A DNA stretch of 64,000 nt, taken from contig CM066327.1 in assembly GCA_033807775.1 (NCBI GenBank), positions 76,390,795 to 76,454,794 of the forward strand. The letters are read 5' to 3'. The DNA comes from Saussurea involucrata (Eukaryota > Streptophyta > Magnoliopsida > Asterales > Asteraceae). The position numbers and the translations under genes were made by a program. The notes under the pieces were generated by a model. The model was given only the letters and a program-made list of their open reading frames with translations, had not been told where the DNA came from and made no database searches. This document shows, piece after piece, positions 1 to 10,384 of the stretch (position 1 is its first letter; each line of letters opens with the position of its first letter).

Positions 1-943
1 TAGATGACATAATCTTCGGCTCTACTAATCCCCAATATGCTAAGAACTTTGCCAAGTTAATGGGTGAATTTTTCAAAATGAGTATGCTTTGTGAGATGAA
101 TTTCTTCCTTGGTCATCAAGTTAAACAACTGTCGATCGGGATATTCATAAACCAGGCTAAGTACATCCGGGATATTCTTAAGAATTCCAGATGGAACAGT
201 CCTCACCCATGAAAACTTTCATGGCACCTGGTACAAAGCTTCACGCCGATCCTAACGGAAAGGATGTGAACACTAAACTGTATCGGGGAATGATCGGTTC
301 TTTGATGTATTTAACTGCGAGTAGGCCGGATATCATGTTTTCCACTTTTCTATGCGCCCGGTTTTAGTCAAAACCGAAGGAGTCTCATTTAACTGTTGTA
401 AAACGAATTTTTCATTATTTACGTGGTACTGCTGATCTTGGCTTGTGGTACCCGAAAGGGACAGGTTTTGAGTTATCCGCTTACTCGGATGCGGACCACG
501 CGGGCAGCATGATGGATCGGAAGAGCACATCAGGACATGTGCAGTTTTTGGGAGATAGTCTGGTGAGTTGGGCGTTCAAGAAGCAGCAGTGCGTCTCTAC
601 GTCGACTGCCGAAGCAGAATATGTGGCCGCCGCAAGCTGTTGTTCTCAAGTCATCTGGATGTGGACGCAACTCAAGGACTACGGCTTTACGTAAGTCAAG
701 GTGCCCATTTAGTGCGACTCGAAGAGCGCCATTTCCATATCCAGCAACCCGGTCCAACACACTAAGAGAAAGCATATCGACGTTCGATATCACTTCATCA
801 AGGATCACGTTGGAAGAGGTACAGTCGAACTCTACTTTGTAAGTACTGAGCATCAGTTAGCAGACCTATTTACAAAACCCTTGGACGAAAAACGTTTTAA
901 TACTCTGGTGTCCAAGTTAGGTATGCTAAATCTGAAGACTTGA
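1..943 (+). pseudogene. Element D pol 3' end: reverse transcriptase and RNase H remnant
   Basis: The window opens inside the reverse transcriptase at the second half of the YVDD motif (DDIIFGSTN). The reading frame shifts near position 200, continues through YRGMIGSLMYLTASRPDI (copia RT/RNase H connection), and hits an in-frame TAG near 363. RNase H motifs follow: the SDADHAG aspartates near 485-505 and STAEAEYVAA near 600-635. Further in-frame stops lie at 692-694 and 709-711. The conserved copia terminus (ADLFTKPLDE...LGMLNLKT) ends with TGA at 941-943. Function in an intact copy would be reverse transcription; this copy is a pseudogene. Confidence 0.9.
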
Positions 944-1169
944 TCTGCTTGTGTGCCCGTTACAAGCTCCATACATCTACGAGCAACTGTCTACTCATCA
1001 TCCGGTGTTTACCCTCCTGATGATTGAACATACACTTTCTCGCACTTGTATTCTACTTGTCTTAGTTACACAGTTAGATCGAGTCTCTGTATTTATTAGG
1101 TAGATTTCGCTTGTTTACTTTCCTTCCACGTGTGTTTCTTTTCTTTCATTCTGACGTCTATTCTTATTT
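944..1169 (+). promoter_or_regulatory. Element D pol-aORF spacer, ACGT-core motifs
   Basis: Pyrimidine-rich non-coding spacer. It contains a perfect G-box CACGTG at 1127-1132 and TGACGTC at 1152-1158. Such ACGT cores bind plant bZIP proteins. With the solo LTR and one target-duplication copy removed, these lie about 0.5 kb upstream of the D TATA box at 2636, comparable to the order in the other families. Regulatory function is inferred. Confidence 0.4.
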
Positions 1170-1174
1170 ACGTA
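1170..1174. repeat. Target-site duplication ACGTA (left copy; right copy 2178-2182)
   Basis: Exact 5-bp direct repeat flanking the TG...CA ends of the solo LTR. Five bases is the usual copia integrase stagger. Confidence 0.88.
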
Positions 1175-2177
1175 TGTTAGTCCCAGATGGCCATAACAAG
1201 TATTGTAGAAGGGGGGGGGGGTTGAATACAATACTCAAAATTTTCACAATTTAAATTCTATTATTGAAAATATTTCAACAAGAATTACACATAGAAAACT
1301 TAAGACTGTTGCGGAAAAGAACAGATAAACTATTCTAACAATCTTACACAAAGTATACTAACAAAACAACTAAGAACACTTAGAACAAAGCTATAAAGTT
1401 TTTAAGCAATATGGAGATTTCTTGCACTGAGAGAGATTTCCAAAAAGCGTAGTTTGCATGGAGCCTTCTACTTCCTTTTATAGTGAAGATACGAGTATTG
1501 TGCATTAAATGCTCAGGACACTTGTCATGAGGAGATTGGATAGAAGGTGTAGTACTCTAAAAAGTTGATGTTTCCAAATCACCTTTTTTCTTGGAACCAG
1601 GAAGAATGCCCATGCTGATTTAGATGTTATCTAAAAGTGGACAAAGTACTAAGTGGACACTTTTACCAACCACTGGATTATTTCCAAAACTGGAAGATCT
1701 TCTTGATGTGTTTTCCAAGACAATTTTATCGATGATGTTCCACCAATATAACTGTCATTGGTCGTTAAAATCATTTGCAAAAATCCATTTACACGAAGAT
1801 CCCACTGATTTGAGTATCCTCATCGGTGGGAAGAAGTCCACCGATTTTGAGTATCTTCATCGGTGGGATTATGTCCACCGATTCCTGAAGACAACATTGG
1901 TGGGATTATATCCACCGATTCTTGAAGACTCCATCGGTGGTGAGGAAGTCCACCGATATGTGAGAACACAATTGGTGGTGATGACTTGTATGTATCTTGG
2001 AAGAGTCTTCTTGATTCCGCACAGAAAATCTCTTCAAGCTTGGTTTCGGTTGATCTTCGACTTCACCGAACAATTGCTATCTTGTACAAGTCATTTAAAG
2101 AACCTTGTCAAAATATTCTAAGTAGGATTATAGGGAAAACATCGGTGAGTCAATTTCAAATCTTTGATGAGCCAACA
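1175..2177 (-). mobile_element. Solo LTR, family-A-like, inserted in element D
   Basis: The sequence begins TGTTAGTCCC and ends GCCAACA, with flanking 5-bp direct repeats ACGTA at 1170-1174 and 2178-2182. It resembles the family A LTR near its left end (G-run followed by TTGAATACAA, then a TTGCGGAA block), so it is oriented on the minus strand. A TATA box (sense CTATAAAAGG) lies near 1475-1483. No internal domain remains, so it is a solo LTR, normally formed by recombination between the two LTRs of a full element. The internal part carries an array of CATCGGTGG/CCACCGAT words. Confidence 0.88.
1800..1990. repeat. Symmetric repeated motif array in the solo LTR (CATCGGTGG / CCACCGAT)
   Basis: The word CATCGGTGG or a near variant alternates with its reverse complement CCACCGAT about every 20 bases, as head-to-head pairs spaced about 45 bp. 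The CGG...CCG symmetry matches the repeated motifs known from Sirevirus LTRs. The array lies in U3, upstream (in LTR sense) of the TATA box near 1480. Confidence 0.75.
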
Positions 2178-2210
2178 ACGTATATCTGTGCTTTCACGAG
2201 TGTTCATGTG

Positions 2211-2472
2211 TTCAGGGGGAGCACGAACCGGTATCAGGTAAGTCTACTCAATTGTTGAGGGGGAGTGTCACACACAATTTTTTTTAAACTGATGAAAAGT
2301 TTTTTTTGTGTGTGTGGATACTCCCGTGTGCATTTTACTCTACACGCACATTTTGAGGGGGAGCGACACAACGCTTTTCGTTAAATGTCCAAAAGTTTTT
2401 TTGTATGTCGGACTCTCCATTGCACTATTCGAGGGGGAGCAAGGTCATCCCCATGGTCAGTTTGAGGGGAGC
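2211..2472 (+). repeat. Cluster of five polypurine-tract copies in D
   Basis: Near-identical polypurine tracts of the form TTnnAGGGGGAG occur at 2211-2221, 2255-2265, 2353-2363, 2428-2439 and 2462-2472. They resemble the terminal tract before the D 3' LTR (AGGGGGAGAT at 7319-7328). Multiple tract copies are a known Sirevirus trait; here they lie between pol and the extra ORF. Confidence 0.75.
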
Positions 2473-2559
2473 GAGAGCAGGTTCATTTTTCATCCTCATC
2501 GTCCTATTTTTTGCAATATCTACAAGATCAGGGAACTTGTTTTGTGAAAATCCATTGTA

Positions 2560-2771
2560 TCCGGATAGGTTTCCGGACCGGGTCCTTATCCGGATTGGAT
2601 GGGAACCCGGATACCCATCCGGATTACTTGGTCCATATAAAAAGGCCCGGATTCTTTCATTCTCATTTATCCGGACTCCCTCGCACAAAGCCCTAAACCT
2701 CTCGATATCTCTCTCTCGATCGGCTTTTCACAGAATTCTCGTTTTTCACCCTCTCTTCGTTCCAAAATTAG
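2560..2771 (+). promoter_or_regulatory. Internal TATA promoter and 5' UTR exon of the D aORF
   Basis: TATAAAAA lies at 2636-2643 in a context typical of plant core promoters (CCATATAAAAAGGCC). A C/T-rich leader follows and ends at a consensus donor site TTAG|GTATGT at 2771/2772. Upstream, TCCGG words are frequent (2560-2640). No polyprotein reading frame covers this stretch, which fits a separate promoter for the downstream ORF. This is prediction from sequence only. Confidence 0.55.
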
Positions 2772-3498
2772 GTATGTCCTTTGCATCATTGTTTTGATCA
2801 TTTGTAGTCCAGTTTCTTACACTTCACACCACAAATCAACCACTGTGTTAGTCGATTGAATGTATCCGCCGATCCTCTTTGGGTTTCTACGACCTCGGGT
2901 CATTTCGGTGTATTCTAGGTCGATCTAGTTGAGTCTTTGTATTCTTTTACTTACATCAACAATCATTCAGTGCTTTATAACATGTTTGGGACTGTAATCT
3001 GCTTGATTAACCATTTTGGATCTCGTCCGGAAACATTTAATTTGTCCGGAAACCTTCATAATTATGATGTTTTGTCCGGTCACGTTCATGCATTAGATAT
3101 TTTGTCCGGTAACACTCGACATCCGGAAAACTTAGTTGTCCGGAAACCTCAGGGTTTCCGGTAAGTTCAACTACCGGATTATTGAGGTGTCCGGAATCCT
3201 ATCTGTCCGGTAACCATTATTATCCGAAATCCTTTTTTGCCCGAAATCCCCATTTTGTCCGGAAACGTTCATTCCATCCGGAAAACTGAGTCATCCGGAT
3301 ACCATTTGTCCGGATACTTGGGTTTGTCCGGTAAGTTTTGTATTTCATTGTCTTGCCCGGACACCCATGTGTTTAACAGTCCAGTACCTGTTTTCTTACT
3401 GCCAGTCCTCAATCTGTCTCAGATTGAGCCTCTCATTGCAAAGGTATGCGCCGATTCTTGTTCATCCGCTTCGATTACTAACTGTGGTTCTTTTACAG
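2772..3498 (+). other. Predicted 5' UTR intron of the D aORF, with TCCGG repeats
   Basis: Donor GTATGT at 2772 and acceptor TTCTTTTACAG ending at 3498; the aORF ATG follows 8 bases later at 3506. Between them, about 3000-3345 is filled with irregularly spaced TGTCCGG / TCCGGA words in both orientations and no convincing ORF. A second donor-like GTATGC lies near 3443. The intron is predicted, not demonstrated. Confidence 0.5.
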
Positions 3499-3505
3499 AT
3501 ATTAC

Positions 3506-6500
3506 ATGGCGGATCAGGAACAACATCAACAAAACCCCGAAGAACAAATTCCTCCCCAAGAGGAATTTATTGATGCGGCAGCTGATAACGCTTTGGTCGA
3601 CCCTGACCATGGCACTGAGATAGAGCCCAACAACCATCATTTAGACGCCGCTGAGTTTCGACCACAACCACAACACCGTGTGATTGTGGATATTATAATG
3701 CGTCACCCTCTCTATGAGGCCCTTACTGCCATAGCCGACGTCCTGTTACTTTATGTGTATCAAGTGTGGCTTTCTGCCTAAGTCAATACGGCGGCCAATT
3801 CACAAACAATCACGGCGCAGATCGACAACCAACCGTTCACGCTAACACCTGAGTCCTTCCGACGCCTACTTTCACTTCCAGAAGCCACCACCGACGGACA
3901 TCAAGGATACGACCCTGCGGTAAATGACGAGACTCTGTGCGCTCAAGTCCGCGCACTCGGGTACAACCACGACCTCAATCGTCCTTCCGGGTTCAACAGA
4001 AAGTATCAGGCCCCCATCTGGTACACACTGTTCACAATTCTGAACAGGTGTGTCTCATCCAAATGGAAGGGCATCGACTAGTGCACCGGAGACTTCCTAC
4101 GATTATTTCATGCCGTGTGCTACAACCGCCACATGGACTTCGCGATGATCATCTGGCGCGAACTGGTTCAAGCCATTCGTCAAATTGGAGGCTCTAAGCA
4201 GAAGAAGTTCCTCCCATACCCTTGTTTTCTCTCACTAGCTGTGCAACATCATATGGACACGAATCCAGCAATACTGCGACGTCTTAACCATCTGGTATGT
4301 CCTCCTCACCACTTGCAATATATGGTGATTCGTAACTCGTCCAACGCCATAGCCATGCCCATACCTGAAGCCCTACTGGCTCACGCGGATCCACTACACC
4401 GAGTGTAGTAGCATATAGGGAAGCGTTAGGGAATCCGATGGTCCAGCCAGCGCCGGAAGGACCTCCCCAGGGACTTAGACCTGAGAGACGTGAGGGTCCT
4501 AGAGTAAGAGGAGGAAGGGCGTGGCCAGCAGGGGCTCCAGAGCGAGGTGTGTTGAGAATTCGTGGGAGGGGAACTGGAGTGAGCGGTGCAGTGGAAACGC
4601 GTCACAGTACTAGCCAATCCCATCAAGCCGGTACATCATCTCGACACATGCTCCATCATGACTCTGAGCCATATTTATCTGACCCACCTTCACCTACCCA
4701 ACACGTTGAAGACGTGGGATCTGACTCCACCGAGTCTGATACGACCCGTGCCATACGGCTTTCCTTAATACCTACGAGTATCGGACCAAACCCGGACTTT
4801 ACCGAAGGCGTCCAATCGGCATCACCCTCGACCCCACTTACTCAGCCTATTATGGGAGATACAAGGAGAACCGAGGGAGTACTAGGTGATGAGTTAGAAC
4901 ATGTGAGAAGGAGGGAATTGTGTTCGATATGGAACCAAGAAAGATTAAGCCATAAAGATAAAGAGGCTTCTGAGCGACCCCAACTGAGTGTTACCCGGGT
5001 AGCCACATCTGCTATCCCGTCACATCCGTTGGGATGGGGTATTGAAGAAGCCACCGTGGACCCAGCGGTGCAATTGCACAACCTCCTCAACCACTCACCC
5101 CTCTCTTAAAAGACGGGTGTTTAAACTTCTCATGGGGATTAAGCACAACTTCTACCGGTCTCTCAATCGGAGAGTACTGGTATTGAAATAAGAGACCAGC
5201 ATCCCCCGGTCTCGACTTCTTTCAATGCACAATTGAGTCTAGAGCCACTTGACATATTAAATTCTTCGGCTAGGACACAGGATGAGACTCACCAAATCGA
5301 TGCTCTTCGTGACTCGATCGGAACTTCCGTAGTGTCTTCGCCTTTAAGCGGAACACGAGGATCGGAAGGAAATCCTACCACGGCTATCCCCGTACCAACC
5401 GTGAACGTAGGTGGCTCTGCCTCTGCGGTAGATGCTTCAACGGGCAATCTAAGTGATCCCGGAGTTACATTACCGGACTATGTGTCACAAGGGTCCCTGG
5501 ACAGCACCCTCAAGGCTGTTCGCGAGGCAATGGAGCAGCGCCTCACCACCGAGCTCGACAAAATTAAGAGCTTAATCAAAGGTAAAGAGAAGGTCGTCGA
5601 AGCTGAAACCGCCCCTACACCTCCATCGGCTCCTGTTCAGCCTATCTACTCTGTGGACACCCTAAAGACGATGCTTCTAGCCCAACTGCTCCAACAATGA
5701 GAAACCAATGCCTCAACTGAAGCAGACCTAATATCCGTTCTGAAATCCCAGGTCACTACTCCTTCATCATCGATCACCACTCGGATGGATACCCTTGACT
5801 CGACTCTTAAGGACGTTCAGCAAGTGCTTACAACGTTGTCCGAGAGAGTCCGTTCACTTGAAGATACCTGCAAGAGTCAAGCAGGCGGTCTGAAGTGCAA
5901 GCACGATGATCGGGATGATCCTGATCACCGTGTGGGGTAGAAAAGACAACGACTAACCGAGACCACCCCGATCCTCTCTGAAATGACTACTGTGGTTCAA
6001 CTGGAACCATCAACTGTGGCAACTACAACCGAAGATGCACTCGAAGCCGAGTTGCCATTAGCCGAGATGGTAATCGATATGGATATTTCAGATGACGAAG
6101 ACCCGACGGTTGAAAAGCCTGAGGGAACTACACAGGAACTGGTTACTTTTGACACATTAGATAGCCCGATACTGGATTTGATTGATCCAGACTGCGAGAC
6201 GAACCCGGAGACCGTAGATACATGATATGAAAAAGCCGACAGTGCCGTAAATCTCCAGGTTAATTTGGCCTTCCCTACTGATGAAGATGATAAAATAGAC
6301 TACGACCAGTTTCTACTCCAGAATTTGTATGGTACTCCCGTTCACTCAGCTCAAGCCACCGAAACTTCAACAAGACCCGAAACTACAACTGCCGATATTC
6401 CGACATCTCCTCAACAACAACCGACAGCTTCTGATCTTCCTCTTCCTCAACAGCAACAGATCCGATGGGAGAAGATCACGATCTTTATTCCTCATCTGGA

Positions 6501-7334
6501 GGAATCCTTGAAAAGGTTGTTTGTTCACAAGATACGCCCAATCGAGCCTACCTTCTGCCTTGGTATTTACAGCTCTAACCCAGAATACCAACGCCGTTAC
6601 ATAAGCGCAATGAAGCGGTGTCTACCAGTTAGCCAAGTCCGAACCAAGCATAAGATCACCGAAGTGCTCAACATCCAGTCAGGCCGTATTATGAAAGTCG
6701 TTTATCCAGTTTTCACTGTCCGATGCGAAGACGGAAATGAATGGCGATTCTCTGAAGCCGACTTCCAGCACCTCCGACCGTTCGACTTCTATGCTATTCT
6801 GAAGGACCTCCGTACCAGAACCATCCGACCGCTTCAAGTTACAAAAGCGCTCGAAGCTGTTCGTCGATTCCTAGTCCGTTCCATCATTATGTCTTATCTC
6901 ACGGACTTCCAAATGGCAATCGAGAATAGAGCAAAGAAGGTAAATCTGATAAAGCCGAATCTGAAAGCGCCCGAACTGAAGATGTATCTCGAGAACGCAC
7001 TGCTTCTGGAACCAGAAATTGGGATAGTCTACATCAACGAACATGGAGAAAAGAGATTTATGCGCTTCAGTCAGGTAGACAGATTCTGCGACGGCACGCT
7101 CTTCAAAGTCCAAGATGCTCTTCGGAAAATCATCACTCACGAGTCAGAAAATCGAAGGCTTTCGTATGTTCCCAATCCGAATGAAACAACTGCTCGAATG
7201 CCTTAGAAATGGTTGAAGAACGCATCGACTATCGCCGTGCTATCCGAATGGTCGAAGTACACTTTGCACTCCGTAAAAGATATGTCGCAAACTGGCGCCA
7301 ACTCGAACTTCAATTCAAAGGGGGAGATTGTTAG
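3506..7334 (+). pseudogene. Element D extra ORF (aORF), decayed
   Basis: About 1,280 codons starting at ATG 3506. The first part is frame 2 with in-frame stops near 3779 and 4079; a +1 shift near 4400 moves to frame 1, which runs to 7206 with stops near 5107-5140, 5698, 5938 and 6223, then shifts once more so that the last codons read through the polypurine tract and stop at TAG 7332-7334, inside the 3' LTR. The N-terminal part (PLYEAL..., then WYTLFTILNR near 4020) parallels the N-terminal domains of the family A, B and C aORFs. The middle is acidic and coiled-coil-like (5480-5880). The C-terminal part (6480-7330) shares the pattern YPVFTVRCEDGN...F.EADF..L.PFD with A and B. No signal peptide or transmembrane segment is visible. 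Function unknown; in other Sireviruses this position is called env-like. Confidence 0.75.
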
Positions 7335-7360
7335 GGTCAGTTTATGTTGAATTAAAGTTC
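7305..7360 (+). repeat. Inverted repeat around the terminal polypurine tract of D
   Basis: GAACTTCAATTCAA at 7305-7318 is complementary at 13 of 14 positions to 7347-7360. The loop contains the tract AGGGGGAGAT (7319-7328) and the first LTR bases. One arm is internal and the other lies in U3. Confidence 0.75.
7319..7328 (+). promoter_or_regulatory. Terminal polypurine tract of D
   Basis: AGGGGGAGAT directly abuts the LTR start TGTTAG at 7329. It is the expected primer site for plus-strand DNA synthesis. Confidence 0.88.
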
Positions 7361-7609
7361 AAGGGGCTATTTGTAATTGTTTAAACTGAGTCTAGTTAGT
7401 GAACGGGCCGTGGGCTTGTTAACCACGGGCCCACCATATATAAGCTTTGTTTAGCCTTTGTTTTTAGGCTAGTTGGTCATTATTGCTTTCTAATTCATAT
7501 TGTAAACACTCTCTATATTGAAAGCAAATTGGTTGACCAGTTGAAATCATAACGAACTGTTCTTACATATTGATTTCATATTGTTCGTCGCACGGATCTG
7601 GAACCCACA
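7329..7609 (+). mobile_element. Element D 3' LTR (281 bp)
   Basis: Starts TGTTAGGGTC right after the polypurine tract and ends at ...GGAACCCACA. A TATA box (CATATATAAG) lies near 7433-7442. Sequence to the right of 7609 aligns with family A integrase-RT linker DNA, so the right boundary is set by that homology; GGATG at 7610-7614 is the likely target duplication, whose partner is off-window. It is much shorter than the other LTRs here (660-1000 bp) and lacks the poly-C tract. Confidence 0.75.
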
Positions 7610-10317
7610 GGATGTTAGTAGGTTCATCATCTTCAACGGGGTGAGTATGAGATGGAGAAGTGGGAACATCTTCTGAATCACCAAGATGAGAAAACATCCA
7701 TTGATTCAGTTCTTCAGTATCAGCAGAAGGTTTGGAGTTCGCTGAACGGGATTTGTCAAAATTGACGAGAATTGTTTCTTCTACAGTCTGTCTTCTTCGA
7801 TTGAAGACTCTGAAGGCTTTGGAGACTGAACAATATCCAAGAAAGATTCCATCATCAACCTTAGGATCAAACTTTCCAAGGGCATCTCGGTTGTTCAGTA
7901 TGAAACACTGACATCCAGAGATGTGAAGAAAGCTAATTGAAGGCTTTCTCCGATGAAAACGTTCGTAGGCTGTTTTCTTGAATCTTTTAACAATCAGCGA
8001 CCTGTTTTGAGTAAAACAAGCAGTGTTGACAGCTTCTGCCCAAAATTGAGTAGGTAGATGAGAATCGCTGAGCATTGAACGTGCACCTTCGATGATAGTT
8101 CGATTTCTTCTTTCAGCGACTCCATTTTGTTGCGGTGTTCTTACTGAGGAAAAGTTGTGAGAAATACCCTTACTTTCAAAGAAGGAATCAAGGGAACTAT
8201 TTTTGAATTCAGTCCCATGATCACTCCTTATTGAGCGAACGGTCATGTTGTTCAGGACTTCCATTTTCCTGACAAAAGTGATGAGTTCTTCAGGGGTGTC
8301 ACTCTTAGAACGGAGAAACATGACCCAGGTATAGTGAGAGAATTCATCAACTATGACCAATGTATATTTCTTTCCAACGATGGATTGTTTGTTAACAGGG
8401 CCAAACAAATCCATATGGAGAAGTTGTAGAGGAGATGACACTGAGGAAACTTGCTAAGATTTGAAGCTTGCTTTGGTTTGTTTCCCTTTCTCACACGCTG
8501 AACATAGAGACTCCTTAGCGTATGATTGTTGAGGTAGACCAGTGACCAATTCTTTTGAAGAAAGAGTATTCATTGTCTTGAAGATGAGATGGGAGAGCCT
8601 ATTATGCCATAGCCAGTTGACATCAGACGAGGCTTTTGAGAAGAAACAGGAGTTCTCAGTGGTGGTAGAGTCCATGTTTATAACATAAACATTTTCCATA
8701 CGGTATCTGCTGAGAGCTATCTTCTCCTTTTTATCAGTGACAAAGCAGGATTCCTTAGTGAAAATCACTTTGTTATCCTTATCACATAGCTGACTGATGC
8801 TAAGATGATTATGCTTCGGTCCTTCAACATATGTGACTCTTCTAAAGGTTGTTGTACCATTAGAGAGTACACCAAACCCTCGGGTATGGCCTTTTCCGTT
8901 TCCACTGAAGGTCACTGAGGGACCCTTCTCTTCCATATATTCAGTGAGCAGGTTTTTCTTTCCAGTCATGTGTCTAGAGCATCCGCTATCGAGATACCAG
9001 ATACCCTTCTTAACCTTAGAGGTAGAAGTTGAAGTAGAGGGAATGTCAGAATTTTCTTCCTCTTCTTCAATTTTTGCCATGAGGCAGAGATTGGCCTCGT
9101 CATCATCTTCAGAGTCAGATGATTCTTCAGTGTCAGAGGCAGCCCAGTCGAAATCAGCGACCAAGCCTTTGCCTTTCTTCTTAAAGCTTTTCAGCTTTGA
9201 ATAATTTTCTTTCAGCTTTTTGTATTTGTCATCTCTAGCCCTGGAGTTAGAGGATTTTTTGGAGAAAGCTGAGGGTTTAAAGACTTTCTTTGACATGCAT
9301 TCACTAGCAAAGTGTCCTACTTTTTCACAGTTAAAGCAGGTAGCAGTAGCCTTATCAACAGGGGTTGATGATTTAGGCTTGTCAGTGAGTGCAAGGGGTT
9401 TGTTCCTTCTGAAGTTACTCTTTCTAGCGAATCTCCTGAATTTATTAGCTAGGAGTGCTAGAGATTCATCAAGATATGAAGAATCAACATCTGATGAGCA
9501 TTCAGAGTTAGTTTCCAACTCAGTGACAGTGATAGTTGATCGTTGAGTGGAAGGTGACTCTGAGAGTAAAGCAACATGTGTGCTCTTGGAATCCTTTACA
9601 AGATTCTTCTTAAGATGACACGACTGCTCATGATTGAGCATAGTGACATATAAGGTAGAGAGAGTCATAGATTTTAGATCATTTGATAGCTTGAGACACA
9701 TTGAATAACTGTCCCAGCTTTCAGGTAAACATTCTAAGAACTTTGTCAGTATTTCAAAGTTAGAAAATTCCTTACCAATGGTTTTCAGATCTATAATTAA
9801 ACAGTTAAACCGCTGATGTACTTCAGAGAGTTTCATTCTTACCACAAATGAAGCTTTCATACTGTCTTACCAGATTGATCTTTCTTGAGTCCTGGACTTC
9901 AGACGTACCTTCATATTAAACACAGAGTGTGTCCCGCATGGCTTTAAGGGTTTTCAGGTTCATGACAGAATGGTAGACTTCGTCAGGAAGAGCCATAGAA
10001 AGAATGGATTTGGCTTTAGTGTCGATAGCCACTTTCTTCTTATCTTCATCAGACCAATTGTAAGGTTCCTTTGGAATGATTCTTTCTGGAATGGTAGCTC
10101 TAGTAGTAGTACCTGGAACTTTATGATCAATCCTAACAGGAATATATGGGCCATTTTCGATGTAATAAGGCATAGTAGGGTCTACACCTTCTAAGAAGAG
10201 TATCATCCCATTTTTCCACAGATTAAAGTTATCGCTAGAAAATCTAGGGGGTTTTGCAAGAGAACCATTGCCAATATAGTTTGTGTTTGTGTTGGTAGCC
10301 ATTATGAGAAATAGCAA
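7610..10317 (-). pseudogene. A1 gag-protease-integrase pseudogene
   Basis: The gag start is ATG 10305-10303 (MATNTNTNYIGNGSLAKP). The N-terminal gag is open down to 9916, then the frame changes in a short degenerate stretch (9861-9915). 9860-8454 encodes the rest of gag, the CCHC knuckle (CFNCEKVGHFASEC), the protease active site (WYLDSGCSRHMTG) and the integrase zinc region. An in-frame TAG replaces a Lys codon near 8456, then integrase continues (MDLFGPVNKQ, RSDHGTEF, GVAERRNR supplying the D, D and E) to about 7614. A two-base loss in an AG repeat near 9828, also present in A2, disrupts gag relative to A3. Confidence 0.9.
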
Positions 10318-10370
10318 GGAAGAGAAAAGATTTGTATAAGCAAGATCTTGTTTATTAGATTAAACAATTT

Positions 10371-10382
10371 GCTCTGATACCA
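10371..10382 (-). promoter_or_regulatory. Primer-binding site of A1
   Basis: Sense TGGTATCAGAGC, complementary to the 3' end of plant initiator tRNA-Met, two bases from the LTR end. It is the start point for minus-strand DNA synthesis. Confidence 0.92.
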
Positions 10383-10384
10383 CT

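Larger units (their letters stand above)
1..7609 (+). mobile_element. Element D: Sirevirus-type copia retrotransposon, 5' part outside window
   Basis: The only plus-strand element. In order it shows the end of pol (RT to RNase H), a spacer with polypurine copies and a TATA box, a long decayed extra ORF, a terminal polypurine tract and a 281-bp 3' LTR. Its 5' LTR, gag and most of pol must lie left of the window. On its right side sequence homologous to family A integrase begins immediately after the LTR, so D is inserted in element A1. A minus-oriented solo LTR lies inside its spacer. Pol and the extra ORF contain several stops and frameshifts, so D is dead. Confidence 0.85.
7610..10384 (-). 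mobile_element. Element A1: truncated family A copia, 5' half in window
   Basis: Minus-strand family A gag-protease-integrase region, reading from its primer site at 10371-10382 leftwards to 7610, where element D interrupts it. The remainder should continue left of D, off-window. Its 5' LTR (10385-11351) also serves as the 3' LTR of A2, so A1 and A2 form a tandem sharing one LTR. Confidence 0.85.

Noticed and set aside
1800..1990. CRISPR-like spaced repeats
   Set aside because: Repeats are short, alternate in orientation and sit in an LTR of a plant element; no cas genes, and not bacterial DNA.
1624..2121. 165-codon plus-strand ORF
   Set aside because: Lies wholly in the solo LTR and crosses its repeated motif array; no protein family recognised.
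10371..10382. tRNA-like 3' end GCTCTGATACCA on the plus strand
   Set aside because: It is the complement of the retrotransposon primer-binding site; no cloverleaf surrounds it at any of the six sites.
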